In this document: piece by piece, positions 8,113 to 16,701 of the stretch | How the letters are laid out: each line of letters starts with the position of its first letter | How positions within the stretch are numbered: position 1 is the stretch's first letter | Assembly: GCA_001898225.1 (NCBI GenBank) | Contig: MKTJ01000036.1 | Location: forward strand, 249,156-313,155 | Direction of reading: 5' to 3' | DNA length: 64,000 nt | From: Chloroflexi bacterium 54-19 | GTDB lineage: Bacteria > Chloroflexota > Chloroflexia > Chloroheliales > Chloroheliaceae | Notes under the pieces: model-generated | The model's database searches: none | The model's input: only the letters and a program-made list of their open reading frames with translations | What the model was told of the DNA's origin: nothing | Position numbers and translations under genes: made by a program

Positions 8113-9864
8113 TTACTTCAGGGCGACGGTAGCCCAGCTTTCAATCCCGGTCGGGTTGGCGTTGTACCCAATAACGTTGGTCCTGAGCGCTACCACGCCT
8201 TTGACGTAAGCCAGGGGTATAACCGGCAACTGGTCGTAGATGATGTCCTGGGCCTCTTTATAGGGTTCGCGCCGTTCTTTGAGGTCCGTATCGGCTAAAC
8301 CCTGCTGGACTAACCCGTGTAGAATGGGGTTCTCGTAACCACCCTCGCCACGCTGGCTCCCAAAAAATTCACCGAGAAATTCATCGGGATCACCATTCTG
8401 CCCCTGCCAGCCGAACATATAAAAACCGAGGTTGCCGTTCTGGCGGTCACGATAGAAGTCGGGCCAGGACTTACTATCCTGCACGTTGATAGTAACCCCG
8501 ACTTTCGCCAGGTCGGCGGCGATAGCGTCGGCGGCTTTGCGGGGGTCGGGATAATAGGCGCGTGGGACCGGCAGCACCCACAAATCCAGGGTGAGCGGGT
8601 TGGTGGCGTTGTACCCGGCATTATCGAGCAACCGGCGAGCCCGGTCGGGGTCGTAGGGGTAGGGGTCGTGCGAATCTATCTGGCCCAGGGTAGCCGGGGG
8701 CAAAAAGACACTGGCCGGGGTTCCAAGACCAAAATAAGCCTTATCCATCAAATCGTTCAGGTCAATTGCCAGGGCAAAAGCCTGCCGGACCGAAGAATTA
8801 CTGAAAGGTAACCTGGTCACATCCATGCCAAGAAAAGCCAGGTTGAGCGGCTTGCGGTCGAGCAATTGCAGGTCGGTAGCCGTAGAGGCGGCGGCCACTT
8901 CCTCCGGGCGAATCTTGTCGGTGGCGGCGATAGAACCCCGGCGCAGTTCTTCCAGGCCATCCTGGTTTTCCTTCAAAACCCTGGCGACAATCACCGGCGA
9001 TTTAACGTAAGGCGTGTTGGGGTCATCTTCGGCATAACGCTGGATAAAATAGTTCCGGTTTTCCTTCAGGGCGACATATTTGTTCGGCTCACGGGCCATA
9101 CTATCAATTTTATAAAGCCCGCTGCCGATATTTCTTTCAAATTCGCCGGTATCATTGTTAAAGGCGCTGGGCGCGACAATGCCAAATTGGGGCATCGACA
9201 GGACCTGGTAAAAACTACCCATCGGCTGTTTTAACCTGATAATGACCTTGTTATTGGCGGTATCGGCTTCAACCCCGGCCAGGTTACCGGGGAAACCACC
9301 AAAGTAAGTGCCCCAGGTCTGAAAATCGCCTTTGTGATAGAGGTTGCCGGGGTCGGACCAACGGTCAAAATTAAATTTGATGGCCTCGGCGTTCAAAGGC
9401 GTCCCATCGGAGAACTGCAAACCCTTGCCAATCCTGATGGTGATGGTTAGGCCGTCTTCGCTTTCGACCGGGGGATATTTTTGGACCGCCGAGTTGTTAT
9501 ATTGCATATCGGACGGTTTGAACTCAAAAAGGGTTTCGTAGACCTGGCGGCTGATTTGGAGCGATGGACGGTCGACCAGGTTAGCGGGGTCAAATTTGCT
9601 GTTTATCAAACCGACCGGCTCCTGGGCCAGCCCGAAACAGAAGACTTTAGTGCAGTCGTAGGGCAAACCGGTATTGCTCGGTGCCGCCGTCGGAGCTGCC
9701 GGGGGGTTGGCGGGATTGGAGGCCGGGGCGCTGGCCGAAGTCGGAGAAACCGTGCTCGTGCCGGGGTTATCGGAGCAGGCGGCCAGCAGCATACCTAAAA
9801 GGAGCGCCACCAGCCAGCCTGCCAGTTTTGGAAAGATTTTTACCGGCGTCGGATTACTACTCAT
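8113..9864 (-). CDS. ABC transporter substrate-binding lipoprotein, peptide (family 5) type
   Basis: The 583-aa protein has a signal peptide and a lipobox (GMLLAAC, Cys about 30), then a Ser/Thr/Ala/Pro-rich linker and a family 5 solute-binding domain. Recognisable segments are TITIRIGKGLQFSDGTPLNAEAIKFN, LKQPMGSFYQVLSMP, ATDLQLLDRKPLNLAFLGMDVTRLPF and VRQAFALAIDLNDLMDKAYFG. The family binds oligopeptides, dipeptides, nickel or glycosides. No permease or ATPase gene is adjacent. It starts 9 nt after the asd stop and is probably co-transcribed with asd. A bidirectional terminator follows it. Confidence 0.93.
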   Translation of the reverse strand: MSSNPTPVKIFPKLAGWLVALLLGMLLAACSDNPGTSTVSPTSASAPASNPANPPAAPTAAPSNTGLPYDCTKVFCFGLAQEPVGLINSKFDPANLVDRPSLQISRQVYETLFEFKPSDMQYNNSAVQKYPPVESEDGLTITIRIGKGLQFSDGTPLNAEAIKFNFDRWSDPGNLYHKGDFQTWGTYFGGFPGNLAGVEADTANNKVIIRLKQPMGSFYQVLSMPQFGIVAPSAFNNDTGEFERNIGSGLYKIDSMAREPNKYVALKENRNYFIQRYAEDDPNTPYVKSPVIVARVLKENQDGLEELRRGSIAATDKIRPEEVAAASTATDLQLLDRKPLNLAFLGMDVTRLPFSNSSVRQAFALAIDLNDLMDKAYFGLGTPASVFLPPATLGQIDSHDPYPYDPDRARRLLDNAGYNATNPLTLDLWVLPVPRAYYPDPRKAADAIAADLAKVGVTINVQDSKSWPDFYRDRQNGNLGFYMFGWQGQNGDPDEFLGEFFGSQRGEGGYENPILHGLVQQGLADTDLKERREPYKEAQDIIYDQLPVIPLAYVKGVVALRTNVIGYNANPTGIESWATVALK

Positions 9865-9873
9865 TCCTGCCTG

Positions 9874-10989
9874 TTACTTAATCAAGCCTTGCGCGACTAA
9901 AAGCTCGGCGTTAAGGATACTTGCCCCTGCCGCGCCCCGGATGGTGTTGTGGCCGGTCAGGACGAACTTGTAGTCGAGGATAGGGCAACTCCGCAGGCGT
10001 CCCACCGTGGTCGCCATCGCGCCCTCACCCTCGCGGTCCAGGAACGGCTGGGGCCGGTCGGCTTCGGAGCGCAGGATAACCGGGCGAGCCGGGGCGCTGG
10101 GCAAACCCAACCGCTGCGGCTCGGCTTCCCACTCGGACAGGGCGGCGGCTACTTCTTCCAGGCTGGCCCGGCGTCCAAGCTCAACCGAAACGGACTCGGT
10201 GTGGGCCTCGCGGACCGCCACGCGGGTACAGGTCGCGCTTATAACGAAATCGGAGTCGATAAAATTGCCGGTTTCCAGGCCACCCATGATTTTAAGGGGT
10301 TCGATTTCGACTTTGTCTTCCTCGCCACCGATGAAAGGGATAACATTATCGACGATGTCGAGCGAAGGGACACCGGGATAACCCGCACCACTGAGCGATT
10401 GCATACTGGTGACGAGCACTTTTTTGAGGCCAAAGGCGTCCTGCAAGGGTTTGAGTGCCAGCACCAGGTGGATAGTGGTGCAGTTAGGGTTGGTGACGAT
10501 AAAGCCGCCCTTCTGGCTCCAACCCCGGTTTTTCTGCTGGAATTCGATGACGGCGGAGTGCTGGGGGTTGATTTCGGGCACCATTAGCGGGACATCGGCA
10601 TCCATGCGGTGATTTTTGGAGTTTGAAAAGACCTTATAACCGGCGGCGGCGTATTCTTCTTCGACCGGACCGGCCATTTCCGCCGGTAGTGAGGTAAAAA
10701 TAACGTCGCAATCCCAATCCGGGCCCGGTTTGCCTTCGACCAGGGTTATATCGCGGGCGTAGGCCGGGACGTTAGCGGAAAGCCGCCAGTTAGCGGCCTG
10801 GGCGTATTTTTTGCCGAGAGAGCGTTCGCTCCCGCCGAGGGCAGTCACGGTGAACCAGGGGTGGCCTTCGAGCAATTGGACGAAACGTTGGCCGACCGCG
10901 CCGGTTGCGCCCAGCACTCCTACTTTGATAGGCCGGGATGGCTTAAACCCGGCCTGGCCTGGTAAAGGGGAAAGCGGGTTCGAACTCAT
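9874..10989 (-). CDS. asd: Aspartate-semialdehyde dehydrogenase
   Basis: The 371-aa enzyme reduces 4-phospho-aspartate to aspartate 4-semialdehyde with NADPH, the branch point to lysine/diaminopimelate, threonine and methionine. The Rossmann motif GVLGATGAVGQRFVQLL (about 24-40), the active-site Cys170 in NPNCTT and LVTSMQSLSGAGYPGV are diagnostic; the NPNCTT form with a long C-terminal region is the archaeal/fungal-like subtype. A central insertion (about 305-330, rich in Pro/Arg/Glu) lies near the usual catalytic-His region. The start has CAGGAGA 6 nt upstream. It is the first gene of a two-gene unit with the binding lipoprotein. Confidence 0.95.
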   Translation of the reverse strand: MSSNPLSPLPGQAGFKPSRPIKVGVLGATGAVGQRFVQLLEGHPWFTVTALGGSERSLGKKYAQAANWRLSANVPAYARDITLVEGKPGPDWDCDVIFTSLPAEMAGPVEEEYAAAGYKVFSNSKNHRMDADVPLMVPEINPQHSAVIEFQQKNRGWSQKGGFIVTNPNCTTIHLVLALKPLQDAFGLKKVLVTSMQSLSGAGYPGVPSLDIVDNVIPFIGGEEDKVEIEPLKIMGGLETGNFIDSDFVISATCTRVAVREAHTESVSVELGRRASLEEVAAALSEWEAEPQRLGLPSAPARPVILRSEADRPQPFLDREGEGAMATTVGRLRSCPILDYKFVLTGHNTIRGAAGASILNAELLVAQGLIK

Positions 10990-11220
10990 GGGCTATCTCC
11001 TGAATGATAATAAGTTGTCTTTACTGTAAATAAATAAGAAATCGCGCCGGTAGATAGCCGCTTCGTTGGGGCCAATTCCCAAGCATTAGCCTATTATAAC
11101 ATTTCCAGGCAAATTGCTTCACAATCTTTACCAGTTTTTGGGCAATTTGCTTTAGAGGTTTTTAAGAGTTTTCAATTAGACCGGATTGCTTCTAAATTGG
11201 GCAGAGGGTATTATACGGGC

Positions 11221-11251
11221 GTTGAACGAAACAACCTTAAACGTAAAACGG
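11221..11251 (+). repeat. Dispersed intergenic repeat, copy B
   Basis: GTTGAACGAAACAAC (11221-11235) followed by GTAAAACGG (11243-11251) matches copy C at 30262-30304, which has GTTAAACGAAACAAC and GTAAAACGG. Fourteen of 15 positions agree in the first block and all nine in the second. Confidence 0.6.
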
Positions 11252-11272
11252 GAAAGAAAAAGTACCACTGCC

Positions 11273-11322
11273 TGTCATTCCGAGCGCAGTCGAGGAATCT
11301 AGCCCGGAGGGTTCCCTGGGGG
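11273..11322 (+). repeat. TCATTCCGAG-type palindromic repeat element
   Basis: The segment begins TGTCATTCCGAGCGCAG, continues TCGAGGAATCTAGCCCGG and ends in a CCCTGGGGG tract. The ATTCC...GGAAT arms are inverted around CGAGCGCAGTCGAG. Elements beginning in this way recur as high-copy intergenic repeats in many unrelated bacterial genomes. Only one copy is seen in this window. Confidence 0.55.
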
Positions 11323-11450
11323 CAGCGCCGTTGACGAACAGGCCGGACAATGCCAAAAGCCGGATTAGGCTAAAAAGCGGGTTACAGGGATAGGCAGTTC
11401 GGGTATTCTTGTGGTAACAGCAATAGTTATTTAGTTAATTATGTAAAGTA

Positions 11451-12647
11451 ATGGCGAAAAATAAAAACGAAATCAGGATTTTAATCACCGGGGGCGGCAC
11501 GGGCGGGCATGTCAGCCCGGCCCTGGCGACCGTACAGGAAATAAAGACGCTGACCGGGAGCGCCGACTGGCAACCGGTCTTCCGGTATATCGGAAGTAAG
11601 ACCGGGGTCGAAAAAAGGCTGGCCGAGGAAGCGGGGCTTGATTTTGTGGGGGTGGAAACGGGAAAGTTGCGCCGGGCCAGCAGCCTGCGAGGTCTGTTTA
11701 CCTGGGCCAACTTCAAGGACGCCTTCCGGGTGCCAGTGGGCATCTTCCAATCGCTGTGGCAGGTTGCCCGGTTCAGACCGGACGTTATCTTTAGCACGGG
11801 CGGGTTCGTCTGTGTGCCGCCGGTCGTGGCCGGGTGGACTTTACGGGTGCCGGTCCTGACCCACGAACAGACCGCCACGGTCGGGCTTGCCAACAAAATC
11901 GCCAGCCGTTTTGCTCGCCGTGTGGCCCTTTCTTTTGAAGGCTCTATCCCGGCCCTGCCAAAAGGCGTAAGAAAACGCGCCTTCGTGACCGGCAACCCGG
12001 TCCGGCCTCTTATCTTCCGGGGGGACCGGACCAGGGCTCTCACAAGGTTCGGCTTTAATTCGCTCGAACGCGACCTGCCAACTCTCTACGTGACGGGCGG
12101 AGCCCAGGGGGCGCGGGTAATCAACCAGGCGGTCGAGGCAGCTTTGCCCGAACTTTTACAAGTTTGCCGGATAATCCACCAATGCGGCCAGCAGCCCGCC
12201 GGGCAACCCCAGGACTTCGACACCCTCACGGCAGCCGCCGAAAAACTCCCGGCGGAATTGCGCGAACGCTACTTCCTGACCCGGTTCGTGGGCGAGGAAA
12301 TAGGCGATATTTTCGCCCTGGCCGACCTGGTACTGAGCCGGGCCGGGGCCGGGACCATAACCGAGCTTTGCGCCCTCGGCAAACCGGCTATCTTCGTGCC
12401 GCTGGTGCCGACCGGGGGCGACGAGCAGACCCGCAACGCCCGGCGGGTCGAGGAAGCGGGCGGTGCGACCATTATCAAACAGGGCGAGATAACCGGGCCG
12501 CGCCTGCTGGAAGAAGTGAAGAAGCTATTGGCCGACCGGGCGAAACTGGCCGAGATGGGGCGCAACACTTTATCCCTGGCCCGGCCCAACGCCGCGCATG
12601 ACCTGGCCGAAGCTGTCATAAATCTGGGCCGGGGTAAGAATGGCTAA
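11451..12647 (+). CDS. murG: UDP-GlcNAc:undecaprenyl-PP-MurNAc-pentapeptide GlcNAc transferase (MurG)
   Basis: The 398-aa GT28 glycosyltransferase converts lipid I to lipid II at the inner face of the membrane. Diagnostic motifs are ITGGGTGGHVSPALA (residues 10-24), VIFSTGGFVCVPPVVAG, VPVLTHEQTATVGLANK, the second glycine loop YVTGGAQGARVINQ and the UDP-GlcNAc-binding SRAGAGTITELCALGKPAIFVPL. It is longer than typical MurG (about 355-365 aa) because of loops around 215-265. It is outside a dcw cluster and overlaps the EamA gene by 8 nt, so it heads the transcript running to the SDR gene. A second MurG-like paralogue elsewhere in the genome cannot be excluded. Confidence 0.88.
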   Translation: MAKNKNEIRILITGGGTGGHVSPALATVQEIKTLTGSADWQPVFRYIGSKTGVEKRLAEEAGLDFVGVETGKLRRASSLRGLFTWANFKDAFRVPVGIFQSLWQVARFRPDVIFSTGGFVCVPPVVAGWTLRVPVLTHEQTATVGLANKIASRFARRVALSFEGSIPALPKGVRKRAFVTGNPVRPLIFRGDRTRALTRFGFNSLERDLPTLYVTGGAQGARVINQAVEAALPELLQVCRIIHQCGQQPAGQPQDFDTLTAAAEKLPAELRERYFLTRFVGEEIGDIFALADLVLSRAGAGTITELCALGKPAIFVPLVPTGGDEQTRNARRVEEAGGATIIKQGEITGPRLLEEVKKLLADRAKLAEMGRNTLSLARPNAAHDLAEAVINLGRGKNG

Positions 12648-13656
12648 CACAGTCGAGCCGGTCGGCGCGCCCGGCCCTGAACTTTCGCTGGTCGAAAAGA
12701 CCAGCCAGGGCTACCGCGATTTCCGCAAGGGTTTAATCCTTATCGGGCTGGCGACCTTTGTTTTCTCAACCACCGGGATTTTTATCGACAAGCTCTTTAC
12801 CGATTACCGTCTTGATGCGGTCCAGATTAGCCTGAACCGCTCGGCCCTGGTGTCGGCGGCCCTGGCCCTTTTTATCCTGGTGCGGGACCGGAGCCAGTTT
12901 CGGCTCAGCCGCCGGGAAATCCCCTTTTACATGGTTTATGGCCTGATAGGTATCGGCTTTTTCAACCTCGTCTGGAACATCTCGGTTGAGGTTAACCGGG
13001 CGGCAGTGGCGACGGCTCTCATCTTCTGTTCGCCGGTCTTCGTGGCGATTGGAGCGCGTTTTCTCTTTGGCGATAAACTCAAGCCGGTCCAGTACGGCGC
13101 AATTTGTCTAAATTTAATCGGCTGCGGTCTGGTTGCCGGGATAACCGACCCGGCCCAGCTTTTGCAAAACCCGGCGGGACTACTCATAGGGCTGGGGAGT
13201 GGTATGTGCTATGCCGGGACGACCCTTTTCGGCAAGGTCGCTACCAACGCCCAGAAACGCAGTTCGGCCACGATTCTTTTTTACACTTTCTTTTTCGCCA
13301 CCCTGGGGCTGTTTGTCTGGTCGCTCTTTAGCGAAGGCCCGGCCCGGATTGTCCCGCAGATGGACGGGTTCGGCTGGGTGCTGCTGGTAGGGCTTTCGCT
13401 CGGCCCGACCCTGGGCGGCTACGGCCTGAATATCGCCGGGCTGCGTTATTTACCGGCGGCGCTGGTCAGCATGTTAAATACGCTCGAACCACCTATCACC
13501 GCCTTACTGGCCTGGGTGCTGCTAAGCCAGGTGATGAGCGGGTTACAATGGCTGGGGACCGCCCTAATCGTGGGTGGGGTTATAATTATGCAGGCGGAAA
13601 CGACCCGCCGAAAAAGGCGTGACTTGAGGATTGAAACCCCGGTACCGGAAATCTAA
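12640..13656 (+). CDS. EamA/DMT-family membrane transporter
   Basis: The 338-aa protein has about ten hydrophobic segments arranged as two repeats of five, the EamA (drug/metabolite transporter) plan: LILIGLATFVFSTTGIFIDK at the start, GGYGLNIAGLRYLPAALVSMLNTLEPPITALLAW in the second repeat and GTALIVGGVIIMQ at the end. The family exports amino acids, nucleosides or other metabolites. Overlap with murG by 8 nt implies translational coupling. The substrate is unknown. Confidence 0.9.
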   Translation: MANTVEPVGAPGPELSLVEKTSQGYRDFRKGLILIGLATFVFSTTGIFIDKLFTDYRLDAVQISLNRSALVSAALALFILVRDRSQFRLSRREIPFYMVYGLIGIGFFNLVWNISVEVNRAAVATALIFCSPVFVAIGARFLFGDKLKPVQYGAICLNLIGCGLVAGITDPAQLLQNPAGLLIGLGSGMCYAGTTLFGKVATNAQKRSSATILFYTFFFATLGLFVWSLFSEGPARIVPQMDGFGWVLLVGLSLGPTLGGYGLNIAGLRYLPAALVSMLNTLEPPITALLAWVLLSQVMSGLQWLGTALIVGGVIIMQAETTRRKRRDLRIETPVPEI

Positions 13657-13683
13657 GTGGTAAATATAAGAGGAAGTAAATTT

Positions 13684-15333
13684 ATGGAAACACCCGGCGA
13701 AAAAACCCCTCAATGGTGGCAAAACGGCATCATCTACCAGGTATATCCCCGCAGTTTCAAAGACGGCAACGGGGACGGCATCGGCGACCTGAACGGCATT
13801 ACCGAAAAGCTGGACTATTTTAGCGAAACACTTGGTGTGACGGCTATCTGGCTCTCGCCTTTTTACAGGTCGCCTATGGCCGATTTCGGCTATGACGTGG
13901 CCGACTATACCGACGTGGACCCGATGTTCGGCAACCTGGCCGACTTCGACCGGCTGGTAGAGGAAACCCACAAACGCGGCCTCAAAATAATTGTGGACTG
14001 GGTTCCCAACCATACTTCCAACCAGCACCCCTGGTTTTTGGAATCGAAAAGCTCGAAGGACAATCCCAAACGCGACTGGTATGTCTGGAAAGACCCCAAA
14101 CCGGATGGCAGCCCGCCAAATAACTGGGTGAGCGGGTTCGGCGGGAGCGCCTGGGAGTTCGACCCGGCCACCGGGCAGTATTACGAGCATACCTTTTTAA
14201 AAGAGCAGCCCGACTTGAACTGGCGCAACCCGGCGGTGGTCGAGGCCATGTTCGGTACGGTCGAGTTCTGGCTAAAACGCGGGGTGGACGGCTTCCGCAT
14301 TGACGTGGCCCAGTCTATCCTCAAAGACGCCGAGTTCCGCGACAATCCCCTGCGCACCGACAATGCGGTTGCAGGCCATAAACCGATGGGTGATTACGAT
14401 ACCCAGGTGCATCTCTACGATGGACCGCAGGAAGAAACGCACGGTATTTACCGGCAATTGCGCCAGTTGATTGACCGCTACAGCGCCGAGCAACCCCGCA
14501 TGATGGTGGGCGAAATCCATATTTTCGATGTGGTAAAGTGGGCTCAATTTTATGGGGAGAACCTCGACGAACTGCACATGCCGTTTAACTTCGGGCTGCT
14601 CAAGGCAAAATGGGAAGCCCAGGCCATCCGCGAAACGGTGGACAACCTGGAAGAAAATATACCCGAAGGAGCCTGGCCAAACTATGTCCTGGGCAACCAT
14701 GACGAACCGCGCATAGCCTCCCGGATTGGCCCCGGCATGGCCCGCCTCGCGATGCTGCTGCTCCTGACCCTGCGCGGCACACCCACGATGTACTACGGTG
14801 ACGAACTGGGGATGCAAGATGTTAAAATCCCGGCAGACAAAGTGCAAGACCCCTGGGAGCGTCTAACCCCCGGTATGGGCCTGGGCCGTGACCCCGAACG
14901 GACCCCGATGCAGTGGGACGCCTCGCCAAACGCCGGGTTTACCGGGCCGGAGGTCACGCCCTGGCTGCCGGTCAGCGACATTTACGAGCAGGAAAACGTG
15001 GCGGCGGAGTTAGCCGAGCCCGGCTCGATGCTGAACTTTACCCGCCGCCTGATTGAGCTACGCCAGAACAGCCCGGCCCTGCTCAGCGGGTCTTACCGGG
15101 CCGTAAACGGAGTACCGGTCGGTTGCTTTGTCTTTCTGCGGGAGTCCAGCAACGAACGCTTTCTAATCCTGCTTAATTTCTCGGATGAGACAGCTACAAT
15201 TCAGTTACCGGACCTGGGCGAAGGTTTAGTGGTGCTTTCGACCGAGGAGGAAGGCCTGGCGGAAAAGGTAATCGCTCTGGACGAGGTCAGGCTGGGTCCA
15301 GCCGGGGGTCTGCTGGTAAAACTGGCTTATTAA
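13684..15333 (+). CDS. GH13 alpha-glucosidase (oligo-1,6-glucosidase-like)
   Basis: The 549-aa glycoside hydrolase family 13 enzyme starts at the ATG at 13684, preceded by AGAGGAAG; an in-frame GTG at 13657 would bury that site. The (beta/alpha)8 domain starts WWQNGIIYQVYPRSF. Catalytic positions are the nucleophile Asp207 in GFRIDVAQ, the acid/base Glu277 in VGEIHIFD and Asp340 in GNHDEPR. DWVPNHTS is conserved region I. The family hydrolyses or transglycosylates alpha-glucosides such as isomaltose, maltose, sucrose or trehalose; specificity is unresolved. No signal peptide, so cytoplasmic. Confidence 0.93.
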   Translation: METPGEKTPQWWQNGIIYQVYPRSFKDGNGDGIGDLNGITEKLDYFSETLGVTAIWLSPFYRSPMADFGYDVADYTDVDPMFGNLADFDRLVEETHKRGLKIIVDWVPNHTSNQHPWFLESKSSKDNPKRDWYVWKDPKPDGSPPNNWVSGFGGSAWEFDPATGQYYEHTFLKEQPDLNWRNPAVVEAMFGTVEFWLKRGVDGFRIDVAQSILKDAEFRDNPLRTDNAVAGHKPMGDYDTQVHLYDGPQEETHGIYRQLRQLIDRYSAEQPRMMVGEIHIFDVVKWAQFYGENLDELHMPFNFGLLKAKWEAQAIRETVDNLEENIPEGAWPNYVLGNHDEPRIASRIGPGMARLAMLLLLTLRGTPTMYYGDELGMQDVKIPADKVQDPWERLTPGMGLGRDPERTPMQWDASPNAGFTGPEVTPWLPVSDIYEQENVAAELAEPGSMLNFTRRLIELRQNSPALLSGSYRAVNGVPVGCFVFLRESSNERFLILLNFSDETATIQLPDLGEGLVVLSTEEEGLAEKVIALDEVRLGPAGGLLVKLAY

Positions 15334-15409
15334 CACCCGGCAAAAAATTGGAGGCCGGGAAATACAGCGTCGTACAACACACCTGTTTTAGAAGAAAGGA
15401 AAAACTACA

Positions 15410-16183
15410 ATGGCGGGACGGCTTGAGGGCAAAGTAGCCTTGATTACAGGGGCCGCCGGGGGCATTGGCCGGGCTTCGGCCCTCCTTTTTGCCCGTGAAG
15501 GCGCGAAGATTGTGGCGACCGACCGGGATTTAGCCGGGAGCGAAAAGACGGTCAGCCTGGTAAAAGAAGCGGGTGGAGAGGCGTTCGCTTTCCAGTTAGA
15601 AGTGACCGACGCGGCCCAGGTAGCGGCGGCTATCCAGGCCGCTTTCGACCGGTATGGCCGTCTGGATGTCCTTTTTAATAACGCCGGGACCGGCGAACGG
15701 GTCGTTTCGGTCATGGACCTGGCCGAAGACGAGTGGGACCGGGTGATGGCCGTAAACGTGAAGGGGGTCTTTTTAGGCATCAAATACGGGGCGGCAGCCA
15801 TGCTCAAGGCGGGGATCAAAGGCTCGATTATCAATACGGCCAGCGTGGCCGGGCTGGTCGGTTTCGCGGGTCATGCCGTCTACTCGGCCTCTAAAGCGGG
15901 ATGCCTCCATCTGACGAAAGTAGCAGCCCTGGAACTCTCCAAAAGCAACATCCGGGTCAATGCCATCGCCCCGGCTTTTACGGCAACCGCGATGGTGGAC
16001 GAGTTAGCCGCCGCCAGCCACAACCCTGAAAGAGCCATGCAAAAGCTGGCCCAGTCTATCCCGATGGGGCGGTTGGGTACGCCGGAAGAAATCGCCAACG
16101 CCGCCCTTTTCCTGGCAAGCGACGAATCTTCCTTTATGACCGGCGCGGTGATGACGTTGGACGGAGGCCTGACCGCTCAATAA
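15410..16183 (+). CDS. Short-chain dehydrogenase/reductase (SDR)
   Basis: The 257-aa classical SDR has TGAAGGIGRAS (13-23) for NAD(P), NNAG (90-93), catalytic Ser145, Tyr158 and Lys162 in YSASK, and a C-terminal SSFMTGAVMTLDGGLTAQ typical of FabG-like and sugar or alcohol dehydrogenases. Asp at the end of beta-2 (VATDRD) favours NAD over NADP. AAAGGA precedes the ATG. It is the last gene of the murG-EamA-GH13-SDR series. The substrate is not predictable. Confidence 0.93.
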   Translation: MAGRLEGKVALITGAAGGIGRASALLFAREGAKIVATDRDLAGSEKTVSLVKEAGGEAFAFQLEVTDAAQVAAAIQAAFDRYGRLDVLFNNAGTGERVVSVMDLAEDEWDRVMAVNVKGVFLGIKYGAAAMLKAGIKGSIINTASVAGLVGFAGHAVYSASKAGCLHLTKVAALELSKSNIRVNAIAPAFTATAMVDELAAASHNPERAMQKLAQSIPMGRLGTPEEIANAALFLASDESSFMTGAVMTLDGGLTAQ

Positions 16184-16264
16184 ACCAGCGCTTAACATTT
16201 TTGTAAAGCGTAAATTTGTAAAAAGCGTGCTGAAAGCAACCCTTAACAAAGGTTTCATAAAAAG

Positions 16265-16280
16265 TGTGATCCATGTCACA
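16265..16280. promoter_or_regulatory. CRP/FNR-type operator candidate, TGTGA-N6-TCACA
   Basis: TGTGA (16265-16269), a six-base spacer and TCACA (16276-16280) form the exact CRP-family consensus half-sites. An extra TGTGA at 16288 overlaps a small hairpin. A second perfect site is at 22951-22966. Confidence 0.45.
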
Positions 16281-16462
16281 TCCCCAATGTGACGACTCGC
16301 ATAAGAGAATTTGAAAATCGGGAATAGAATAGGAATGTAAGCAACCGGTCAGTCCGAATAAAAACGAACAACGGTAAACGAAAGAATCATCGAGTAGGCA
16401 GCTTACAAGAAAACCTCTAACAAATCCCATTTTCTTCTCTTCTTAGAACTCCTCTAACCAAG

Positions 16463-16493
16463 CGGACACTGATGAGCAGCAGTGTCCGTTTTC
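16463..16493 (+). terminator. Intrinsic terminator
   Basis: Perfect 9-bp stem CGGACACTG (16463-16471) with CAGTGTCCG (16480-16488), an 8-nt loop and then TTTTC. It ends either the SDR transcript 280 nt upstream or an unannotated short RNA. Confidence 0.85.
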
Positions 16494-16701
16494 ATTTTTA
16501 TATTTCCCATACTTGCATTTTCTCCCCTTTTATTCTTTCTCAACCAAACCTTTCCCTTTAAAGTGCCGGAGTAAATTTCCCCTGTTCCTCTACTTGGTAT
16601 AATACCCACCCGGTATGGTTTGATATGACAATGACTGTGGCAATGTACAATAGACCGGGGACAGCCGCAGGTGCGACCTACGGGCGTGTGCTGCGCACGG
16701 A

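Larger units (their letters stand above)
11030..11450. other. 421-nt intergenic region between divergent asd and murG
   Basis: No ORF is convincing here. The first 190 nt are AT-rich and should hold both divergent promoters. 11221-11251 matches the dispersed GTTRAACGAAACAAC repeat, and 11273-11322 is a TCATTCCGAG-type palindromic element; both are listed separately. The last 100 nt lead into murG without a strong Shine-Dalgarno sequence. Confidence 0.6.
16184..16701. other. 518-nt intergenic region with CRP-like site and terminator
   Basis: No credible ORF is present. A CRP-like palindrome lies at 16265-16280, a second hairpin GTCACAT/ATGTGAC at 16275-16293, and an intrinsic terminator at 16463-16493. 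The 170 nt between them could be a short untranslated transcript or just the SDR 3' UTR. A TATAAT at 16598-16603 may serve the downstream CrtA-like gene, although no good -35 is seen. Confidence 0.5.
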
